Of a stretch of DNA of 24,099 bases, positions 18,044-24,099 are shown in pieces; the first letter of the stretch is position 1; each line of letters opens with the position of its first letter. Origin of the DNA: a candidate division LCP-89 bacterium. GTDB lineage: Bacteria > Electryoneota > B3-LCP. Under the pieces are notes generated by a model. That model searched no databases, had not been told where the DNA came from, and saw only the letters and a list, made by a program, of their open reading frames with translations. The position numbers were made by a program, and so were the translations under genes. The stretch lies in NCBI GenBank assembly GCA_025774735.1, contig JALGZU010000020.1, forward strand, positions 1 through 24,099, in the 5' to 3' direction.

Positions 18044-19197
18044 GCGACGTCGAATGGGAAGATGGTTTCAAGTTCGAAGTCCTGGCCCGGGACCCAAATT
18101 CCCGCGCCCGTCTGGGTCAGCTGACAACGCCTCACGGTGTCATCTCGACACCGGCTTTCATGCCGGTGGGAACTTACGGTGCCGTCAAGGGTATTTCACC
18201 GGAGGAACTGCGCAGCGCCGGGGCTCAGATCGTCCTGTCGAACGCCCTGCACCTCGAATTCAGGCCCGGATCGGATCTGGTGGCTCAGTTGGGTGGACTG
18301 CACCGGCTGATGGCCTGGGACGGCCCGATACTGACGGATAGTGGAGGATTTCAGACCTTCAGCCTGTCCAATTTGATGCATCAGAACGAGGAAGGAATCG
18401 AGGTCAAGTCGCCGATCAACGGTTCGAACTACACCTTCTCTCCTGAAAGTGTCATTCAAATTCAACGCCAGCTGGGAACAGATTTCATGATGCCTCTGGA
18501 TGTCTGTCCGCCCGGCAACTCAGACTACAAAACCGCCGCTGCAGCCGTTGAAACGACGCTGCGGTGGGCGTCACTATCCAGGGAGACTTATCAGAATAGT
18601 AAACCGGAATACGGGAAAGCTCAAGCCCTGTTCGGCATTGTTCAGGGTAGTGCCTACAAGGAACTGCGCTTGAGAGCCATCGAATCCCTGGGCGACATTG
18701 GCTTCTTCGCTTACGCCCTGGGCGGCCTGGCCGTCGGAGAATCGAAGGAAAACACCTGGCGGACCGTTCAGTTCTGTGACGCACACCTGCCGCAGGATCA
18801 ACTCCGCTATCTGATGGGTGCCGGGACGCCCGAGGATTTGCGCATGGCCATCTCCCTGGGGATGGACTTCTTCGATTGTGTCCTCCCCACCCGCAACGGT
18901 CGTAAAGGGAGCCTCTTCGTGAAGGACGGCAAGATGAACCTGCGCAACGCGGCGTTCAAGGACGATCCCAGCCGCATTGAAGAAGGGTGCAATTGCTACG
19001 CCTGTCAGTCGACTGAAGATGGCCGGCCCCGTTTCAGCCGGGGAGCGACCAGGCATCTGCTTTACACCGGCGACCCCCTGGGCGCCAGGTTAGGAGCGCT
19101 GCACAACCTGACACATTACTTGCGACTGCTGGAATCGATCCGAAACGATCTGGAACGACAGGCTCAAGCGCCAGAATCTTCGCCGAGCGGTGGTTAG
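18040..19197 (+). CDS. tgt: tRNA-guanine transglycosylase (queuine tRNA-ribosyltransferase)
   Basis: This 385-residue enzyme exchanges the wobble guanine for preQ1 in GUN-anticodon tRNAs. The general-base Asp100 (TDSGGFQ), Gln202 (GIVQG), the bacterial preQ1-type GGLAVGE loop (228-234), nucleophile Asp279 (FDCVLPTR) and zinc ligands Cys317, Cys319, Cys322 and His355 are all present with the normal spacing. Some normally conserved positions differ: the usual GNTYHLYLRPG block is SNALHLEFRPG, and the usual FDEC is LDVC (Asp154 kept, Glu replaced by Val). The ATG overlaps the rnr stop by four bases. Expression is therefore coupled to the damaged rnr cistron. Confidence 0.95.
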   Translation: MSDVEWEDGFKFEVLARDPNSRARLGQLTTPHGVISTPAFMPVGTYGAVKGISPEELRSAGAQIVLSNALHLEFRPGSDLVAQLGGLHRLMAWDGPILTDSGGFQTFSLSNLMHQNEEGIEVKSPINGSNYTFSPESVIQIQRQLGTDFMMPLDVCPPGNSDYKTAAAAVETTLRWASLSRETYQNSKPEYGKAQALFGIVQGSAYKELRLRAIESLGDIGFFAYALGGLAVGESKENTWRTVQFCDAHLPQDQLRYLMGAGTPEDLRMAISLGMDFFDCVLPTRNGRKGSLFVKDGKMNLRNAAFKDDPSRIEEGCNCYACQSTEDGRPRFSRGATRHLLYTGDPLGARLGALHNLTHYLRLLESIRNDLERQAQAPESSPSGG

Positions 19198-19259
19198 CAC
19201 AACGGTTACAAGGCCACATTTCCCGTTAAAAAGACGTATCAACTGTAAAGGAGAACTTT

Positions 19260-19877
19260 ATGATGTTCGCATTTCTCGCACAGGCGGGATCATCTGGAGG
19301 CGGCGGAGGCTTTTTAGGATTTCTGCCCTTTATTCTCATCATGGTCATTGTCTATCTCATGATGATACGCCCCCAGATAAAAAAGCAGAAAGAACACGGC
19401 GCAATGCTTAATTCGTTGAGCAAGAACGATGAGGTCATCACCTCAGGGGGAATCCACGGACGAATCGTCCAGATGAGCGAAAAGGGCACATCCCTTCAGG
19501 TTCAGATCGCCAAAGGGATCATCGTCACGGTAGAGCGCAGTTCCATCTCGCGTATTCTGAACGCCGATGAAGCAAAGCAGACCCGCCAGATTCCGGCAGG
19601 AGGGGAAAAACCGGCAGGAAAGAGGCCCGGGAAGCAGCCGCGACAGCCATCCCACAGAAATGGATCGGGTGCTAAACCATCCCAGGAGAAGCAAGCGGCC
19701 CGGGAAACAGACTCCAGACCGGCCGGGAGTGGTGTTGTGACCACCAGCCCCACCAGCCCCAGCAGCGACGAGCCCCGCCGACACCGGCCGAGGCGCCGTT
19801 CCCGCCGCCCTCACCAGCGCAGGGATAACCGGCCGCAGACGCCGACACCGGAAAGCAAAGGCGAAAAGACCGGATAA
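19260..19877 (+). CDS. yajC: YajC family preprotein translocase subunit with long basic tail
   Basis: YajC is a single-span accessory of the SecDF-YajC complex. Residues 18-36 form the membrane helix, followed by the family signature MIRPQIKKQKEHGAML and the GRIVQMSEKG...VTVERSSISRIL domain to about residue 100. Usual YajC proteins are near 110 residues. This one continues for about 100 more, rich in Pro, Arg, Gln, Ser and Gly (for example RRHRPRRRSRRPHQRR), probably disordered and strongly basic. AAGGAG six bases before the first of two adjacent ATGs supports the start. It follows tgt as in many bacteria, but secD and secF do not come next. Confidence 0.9.
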   Translation: MMFAFLAQAGSSGGGGGFLGFLPFILIMVIVYLMMIRPQIKKQKEHGAMLNSLSKNDEVITSGGIHGRIVQMSEKGTSLQVQIAKGIIVTVERSSISRILNADEAKQTRQIPAGGEKPAGKRPGKQPRQPSHRNGSGAKPSQEKQAARETDSRPAGSGVVTTSPTSPSSDEPRRHRPRRRSRRPHQRRDNRPQTPTPESKGEKTG

Positions 19878-19890
19878 CGGAAAGTGACCC

Positions 19891-20436
19891 ATGTCCGCAG
19901 ATGACATTCGAATTTACGGGGATGATATCCTCAAGATAAAAACCGAACCCGTCGTAGAGTTCGATGATGAACTTAAAGCGACGGTTGAAGCCATGTTCGA
20001 GACGATGTATGAGGCGGAAGGCATCGGTCTGGCGGCTCCCCAGGTGGGTATTTCAAAAGCGTTTCTGATTATTGGAATGCCGCGTGAAGACCAGGAGCCC
20101 GAAAAGCTGTTTTTCGCCAATCCGGTGATCGAGGAAGCCCGGGGGGAATCCCACTTCGATGAGGGGTGTCTCTCCGTTCCGGGCATCACCGCGGACGTGA
20201 TCCGTCCGGAGTGGATCCGCCTGAGGTACCAGAATTTAGACGGGAATGTGTGCGTGATCGAGGATGGCGAGTTGCTGGCGCGTGTGCTGCAGCACGAGAT
20301 AGACCACCTGAACGGCATCCTCTTCGTCGACCGCCTTACTCCGGCGCGTAAATCGTTGCTTAAAAACAGCCTGAAGAAACTCGCTGATGAAGGGTACACA
20401 TATAATTCTGACAACGACACCGATCAACGCCTGTAA
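19891..20436 (+). CDS. def: Peptide deformylase
   Basis: This 181-residue metalloenzyme removes the formyl group from nascent N-terminal methionine. All three motifs are intact: GIGLAAPQ (residues 44-51), EGCLS (91-95, metal ligand Cys93) and HEIDH (135-139, two His ligands and catalytic Glu). It starts 13 bases after the yajC stop and is followed 21 bases later by fmt, the enzyme that adds the formyl group. This is the common def-fmt pair. Confidence 0.97.
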   Translation: MSADDIRIYGDDILKIKTEPVVEFDDELKATVEAMFETMYEAEGIGLAAPQVGISKAFLIIGMPREDQEPEKLFFANPVIEEARGESHFDEGCLSVPGITADVIRPEWIRLRYQNLDGNVCVIEDGELLARVLQHEIDHLNGILFVDRLTPARKSLLKNSLKKLADEGYTYNSDNDTDQRL

Positions 20437-20457
20437 TCCCGTTCGTAACCGTTTCGC

Positions 20458-21417
20458 ATGGCAGAACCGGGGGATACAGCCGTGAGGATTGTCTTTCTCG
20501 GGACTCCTCAATTCGCGGTGCCATCCCTGCAACGTCTGATCCTGTCGGCTCACCACATAGCTGGCGTGGTAACAGCGCCGGACAAGCCGAGAGGACGCGG
20601 CCGGAAGGTGGTGCCGACGCCGGTGGCATTCGTCGCGCAGGAATTCGGGCTTCCCGTGTTGAAACCAGAGGCATTGAACAGTACCGGCTTTTTGACGGTA
20701 TTGAACCAATGGAAAGCGGACCTTTTCCTGGTTGTGGCGTTTCGGATCCTGCCGGAAGCGGTTTTCAACCTGCCGCCGAAGGGATCCATCAATCTTCACG
20801 CCTCCCTGCTGCCCGCTTACCGAGGTGCAGCCCCCATACAGTGGGCACTCTGGAACGGCGAGACTGAAACTGGACTGACGACCTTTCAGATCGAAATGAC
20901 CGTGGATACGGGGAACATCCTCCTGCAGCGCAAGGTTGAAATTTTAGCGGATGACGACGCCGGATCTCTGGCAGAGCGGATGGCTGACAAGGGTGCCGAT
21001 CTCCTGCTGGAGACGGTCGATGCGGTGGAAGCCCGAACGCTTACACCCCGGGATCAGGATTCGCGGCTAACCAGTCCGGCTCCGAAGATCACCAGGGATC
21101 ACTGCGCTATCGATTGGACGCGTCGGGCGGTTGAGATTCACAATCAGATCAGAGCGCTGGCACCGCATCCGGGTGCCATTACGAAACTCGCCGATAAAAC
21201 TCTGAAAATCCTGCGCTCGAGGGTGCTTGAAGACCGCCCCGTCGCCCATCCCGGAACCCTCAACATCACTGATGCCGACATCACATGCGATACCGGTGAC
21301 GATGTGCTACTTATAGAGGAACTTCAACTCGAAGGGAAGAAAGCGATGGACGTCGATGCCTTTCTGCGGGGATACCGCCCCAGGGGCAGGTTCGTCCTCA
21401 GCAATCTGGGGGAATAG
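20458..21417 (+). CDS. fmt: Methionyl-tRNA formyltransferase
   Basis: The 319-residue enzyme formylates initiator Met-tRNA with 10-formyl-THF. The N-terminal Rossmann start IVFLGTPQFAVPSL, the catalytic Asn112 and His114 in INLHASLLPAYRGAAPI, and Asp150 in MTVDTGNIL are present, followed by the OB-like C-terminal domain (IRALAPHPGA). The ATG at 20458 gives a nine-residue lead before the conserved strand. A GTG at residue 9 is a possible alternative start. Confidence 0.97.
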   Translation: MAEPGDTAVRIVFLGTPQFAVPSLQRLILSAHHIAGVVTAPDKPRGRGRKVVPTPVAFVAQEFGLPVLKPEALNSTGFLTVLNQWKADLFLVVAFRILPEAVFNLPPKGSINLHASLLPAYRGAAPIQWALWNGETETGLTTFQIEMTVDTGNILLQRKVEILADDDAGSLAERMADKGADLLLETVDAVEARTLTPRDQDSRLTSPAPKITRDHCAIDWTRRAVEIHNQIRALAPHPGAITKLADKTLKILRSRVLEDRPVAHPGTLNITDADITCDTGDDVLLIEELQLEGKKAMDVDAFLRGYRPRGRFVLSNLGE

Positions 21418-21419
21418 CC

Positions 21420-22106
21420 ATGTATTTCTTCGATCCAACGTTTGTCCTGCTTATTCCCGCACTCATCCTGGCTTTCTACGCACAATCCAAGGTGAAGGGC
21501 ACATTTGCGCGCTACAGCAAAGTGCAGTCATCGCGCGGTTACACCGGCGAAGAGGTGGCGCGGTCACTTTTGGACATGCGAGGTCTCGGTGACGTCAGTG
21601 TCGAAGCGACCAAGGGTCAGCTGAGCGATCATTACGATCCGCGCAGCAGAAAGCTGCGCCTTTCTGAACCGGTATACGGTTCGAACTCCGTTGCTGCGTT
21701 GGGAGTTGCCGCACACGAAGCTGGACACGCGCTGCAGCATGCCGACAACTACGGACCGCTAATGATACGGAGCAGCGTTGTTCCGGTGGCCAACATCGGC
21801 ACCTGGATGGCCTTTCCGCTGTTCATCATCGGATTTCTGTTCGCCAACACTATGGCCTGGATGATGGATGTGGGCATCATCTTCTTCACGGGGGCCGTGG
21901 CGATCAGCCTGATCACACTCCCGGTGGAATTCAACGCCTCATCCCGGGCTCTGGCTCTATTGTCCGAAGGTGGCTATCTTATCGAAGAGGAGGTACCGAA
22001 AGCTCGTGCGGTGCTCAACGCCGCCGCCTGGACTTATGTCGCTGCTGCGACTATGGCTATCACCCAGCTCGTGCGGCTGCTGATCCTGCGTGGCATGCGT
22101 GATTAG
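21420..22106 (+). CDS. YugP-type membrane zinc metallopeptidase
   Basis: This 228-residue membrane protein belongs to the neutral zinc metallopeptidase family typified by Bacillus YugP. An N-terminal helix (residues 4-20) is followed by a soluble stretch (SRGYTGEEVARSLL), then the zinc motif HEAGHALQH with ligands His99 and His103. Two central membrane helices span about 120-165. The third-ligand region is LPVEFNASSRAL, and a C-terminal helix closes the protein. Physiological substrates are not established. The ATG is two bases after the fmt stop, within the translation operon. Confidence 0.92.
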   Translation: MYFFDPTFVLLIPALILAFYAQSKVKGTFARYSKVQSSRGYTGEEVARSLLDMRGLGDVSVEATKGQLSDHYDPRSRKLRLSEPVYGSNSVAALGVAAHEAGHALQHADNYGPLMIRSSVVPVANIGTWMAFPLFIIGFLFANTMAWMMDVGIIFFTGAVAISLITLPVEFNASSRALALLSEGGYLIEEEVPKARAVLNAAAWTYVAAATMAITQLVRLLILRGMRD

Positions 22107-22110
22107 AGTC

Positions 22111-23505
22111 ATGGCACGAGATTCTTCCAGCACGGCGGACGATACAAGGGCACAGATGTACACTGTACAGGTGGGCCTGATTTTGCGAATCGCCTCGATC
22201 TGGGAGAAGGGGAGTCATACCCTGGATTACCTGCTCGACCGTGAACTCAAACGGTCCAAGATCGATTCAACCGCCCGGTCGGCTGTTACGGAATGGATTT
22301 ACGGTTGGGGTCGAAGCCGGGGAAGCGCCCGCTATCTCCTTGATGCGTCGCTGGACCGGGGCCTGGACTCTCTCGATCCAAAGCTACGGCTCCATCTGGA
22401 GATGATAGCCAGCCGCCTCTTGATCGAGGAGCGAACGCCAAAACCAATAGTCGTCTCCAGGGCAGTCGATTACATAAAGCAGTTACACGGTAGCAATCTG
22501 GGCAAACTGTCCAACGCCGTGTTGCGAAAGATCGCCGACCGACCTCCTCCCTGGCCCAATCCCGATGTGGATCCGGTACATCACCTGGCGGTTTCACGGT
22601 CGCACCCCGACTGGATTGTGGCGCGGTGGTTGGACCGGTGGGGATTCGATAAGACCCGGGATCAACTGGATTGGGACAATACCCGGCCCCAGCTATGGTT
22701 GCGCAACAACCCGCTGCGGCAAAGCACTGACGAAGCTGTTTCGCAGCTGGAGGCTGCGGGGGTTGAATTCGAGATTTCGCAGGAATTCAGCGGCTTTTTC
22801 CGACTGAAGAGTTCTTTTCACCCGGCGGCTGAGGCTCTGGTCAGCTCGGGACTGTTCACCGTCCAGGATCCCTCGGCTTCGCTGGCCGTGCACCTGCTGG
22901 CACCCAAAAGCGGAATGTCCATCCTGGATCTCTGCGCAGCTCCCGGGGGAAAGACCACTTTAATCGCCGAACTGATAGGCGATTCTGGTCAGATTCTGGC
23001 AGTAGATGTATCTGTAGACCGTTTAAACAAGCTGGACCTGGCTTCATCCAAGCTCGGGCTCACGAGTATTCAAACGCAGGTCGCCGACGGTCGCGACATC
23101 GAAAACAATCCTGATTTGTACGACCGGGTGGGCACGTTTGATGCTGTTTTGGTAGACATTCCCTGCAGCGGGACTGGCGTAATGAACCGCCGTGCGGATC
23201 TGCGCTGGCGTCGCACACCGGAGGACTTCTCCGACCTGACCGAACTTCAGCGTGCGCTGCTTCGGAGCGGAGCTGCCGCCACGCGGCCCGGCGGAACTCT
23301 CGTATACAGTACTTGCAGCATCGAACCGGAAGAGAATGAAGAAATCGTGCACGATTTTCTCCGGGACCATCCGGAATTCAAGGCGGATGCCGGGTCAAGG
23401 GATATACCGGAGACTTTTCTCACAAATGTTGGCGAATTGAACAGCTTCAGCCCCAGAGACGGAATCGACGGGATTTACTCGGCGAGAATGATCAAGAAGT
23501 TATAG
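22111..23505 (+). CDS. rsmB: 16S rRNA (cytosine-967-C5)-methyltransferase
   Basis: The product has 464 residues from the chosen ATG. An N-terminal NusB-like RNA-binding domain spans about residues 20-150 (RSAVTEWIYGWGRSR), followed by a Rossmann methyltransferase domain. SAM motif I is ILDLCAAPGGKT from about residue 271. The two catalytic cysteines are Cys352 in IPCSGTG and Cys402 in YSTCSIEPEENE, the same 50-residue spacing as E. coli RsmB. It methylates C967 of 16S rRNA. Possible starts are GTG at 22090, ATG at 22111 (four bases after the peptidase stop) and ATG at 22156. The last has AAGGG five bases before it and may be the true start (449 residues). Confidence 0.94.
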   Translation: MARDSSSTADDTRAQMYTVQVGLILRIASIWEKGSHTLDYLLDRELKRSKIDSTARSAVTEWIYGWGRSRGSARYLLDASLDRGLDSLDPKLRLHLEMIASRLLIEERTPKPIVVSRAVDYIKQLHGSNLGKLSNAVLRKIADRPPPWPNPDVDPVHHLAVSRSHPDWIVARWLDRWGFDKTRDQLDWDNTRPQLWLRNNPLRQSTDEAVSQLEAAGVEFEISQEFSGFFRLKSSFHPAAEALVSSGLFTVQDPSASLAVHLLAPKSGMSILDLCAAPGGKTTLIAELIGDSGQILAVDVSVDRLNKLDLASSKLGLTSIQTQVADGRDIENNPDLYDRVGTFDAVLVDIPCSGTGVMNRRADLRWRRTPEDFSDLTELQRALLRSGAAATRPGGTLVYSTCSIEPEENEEIVHDFLRDHPEFKADAGSRDIPETFLTNVGELNSFSPRDGIDGIYSARMIKKL

Positions 23506-23515
23506 GCGAAGTTAC

Positions 23516-24099
23516 ATGGTGCGAACCATCAAACAGTGGATAATTCCGGCGTTGATCGTGCTGGCGATTTACGGTGCAGGGGTCTACCTGATCGACTGGT
23601 TGATTCTGCCCATTTATACCCGTCACGGGATTGAAGTGGAAGTGCCCGACATCGTCGAACTGCACGTGACGGAAGCGGATTCCCTGTTGCGGACGCGGGG
23701 ATTTAAACTGGTAGTGGAGAGGGAACAGTACGACTGGAATTACCCCGAAGGCACAGTGGTCAATCAGAATCCGGAAGCCTTCGCCCTGACGAAACCGGGG
23801 CGACGGATTTATGTGACTATCTCGATCGGTGAAAAACTGTCAACCATGCCCAACTTGGTGGGGAAATCCGGCCGTGACGCCATGTTCGCCGCCCAGAGCG
23901 CGGGATTAAGCCTCACAGATGAGTGCTTCGGGTACGAATATTCCAATTACTATCCCGAAAGTGTAGTCATGGCTCAATCCATACCACCAGGGACCAAGCT
24001 GCGCCGCGATACCCCCCTCCATGCCACGGTTTCCCTGGGAACGCTGCCGAACGAATTCACCGTGCCAAATTTAATCGGTCAGTCGATGGAGAGAGCGCG
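23516..24099 (+). CDS. Membrane-anchored PASTA-domain protein (cut by window edge)
   Basis: An open frame begins at ATG 23516, ten bases after the rsmB stop, and runs off the right edge with 194 codons visible. A basic start (MVRTIKQW) leads into one membrane helix (about residues 8-32). PASTA repeats follow: VEVPDIVELHVTEADSLLRT with GFKLVVER, then TMPNLVGKSGRDAMFAAQSAG, then the beginning of a third, FTVPNLIGQSMERA. Each shows the P-x-hydrophobic-V/I-G start of PASTA. PASTA domains usually sit on penicillin-binding proteins or Ser/Thr kinases and contact peptidoglycan. No kinase or transpeptidase domain precedes them here. A cell-wall sensing or division role is inferred. Confidence 0.88.
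   Translation, partial: MVRTIKQWIIPALIVLAIYGAGVYLIDWLILPIYTRHGIEVEVPDIVELHVTEADSLLRTRGFKLVVEREQYDWNYPEGTVVNQNPEAFALTKPGRRIYVTISIGEKLSTMPNLVGKSGRDAMFAAQSAGLSLTDECFGYEYSNYYPESVVMAQSIPPGTKLRRDTPLHATVSLGTLPNEFTVPNLIGQSMERA

Overview
The window is a gene-dense bacterial chromosome segment of moderately high GC. Protein-level features point to the FCB superphylum or a neighbouring candidate phylum. These are a DUF5916 outer-membrane protein (so a Gram-negative envelope), a split glycine decarboxylase, a YugP-type zinc peptidase between fmt and rsmB, and a stand-alone PASTA protein after rsmB. This placement is inference. No rRNA, tRNA, CRISPR array, insertion sequence or prophage was seen, and most of the window is core housekeeping sequence.

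Layout. (1) Positions 1-5476, all minus strand, are accessory: a GNAT acetyltransferase cut by the window edge, two small membrane proteins, an ICMT-like membrane methyltransferase, an alpha/beta hydrolase, a GxxExxY-family protein with an eroded nuclease motif, and a large DUF5916 protein. (2) Positions 5537-12002, minus strand, read as one transcription unit in the order ligA - small lipoprotein - efp - accB - accC - gcvH - gcvPA. A sigma70-like promoter lies at the ligA end and a hairpin lies after gcvPA. It joins DNA ligation, EF-P, the biotin arm of acetyl-CoA carboxylase and the lipoyl arm of the glycine cleavage system. (3) Positions 12088-13771, minus strand, hold an 80-residue Cys-pair protein with a strong terminator, a likely alpha/beta-hydrolase gene remnant, and an O-methyltransferase. 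The 383 bases between the Cys-pair gene and the methyltransferase contain only the remnant (12536-12682) and a weak terminator hairpin (12718-12741). (4) Positions 13885 to the end, plus strand, form a translation and protein-maturation operon: prfA - prmC - rnr - tgt - yajC - def - fmt - YugP-like peptidase - rsmB - PASTA protein. Genes overlap or nearly abut, and the promoter is good.

The plus-strand operon is coherent. RF1 and the methyltransferase that modifies its GGQ motif sit together, followed by an exoribonuclease, a tRNA-modifying enzyme, the SecYEG accessory YajC, the N-formyl addition (fmt) and removal (def) pair, and a 16S rRNA methyltransferase.

The most notable observation is in rnr. 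An exact 29-bp tandem duplication (16251-16279 and 16280-16308) shifts the frame and separates the N-terminal RNA-binding part from the catalytic RNB domain. Removing one copy restores a single full-length frame. Also worth a second look are an unannotated 37-residue lipoprotein ORF between ligA and efp, the efp-accBC-gcvH-gcvPA arrangement, the degenerate GxxExxY protein, and a long basic tail on YajC. I did not find a convincing new multi-gene system.
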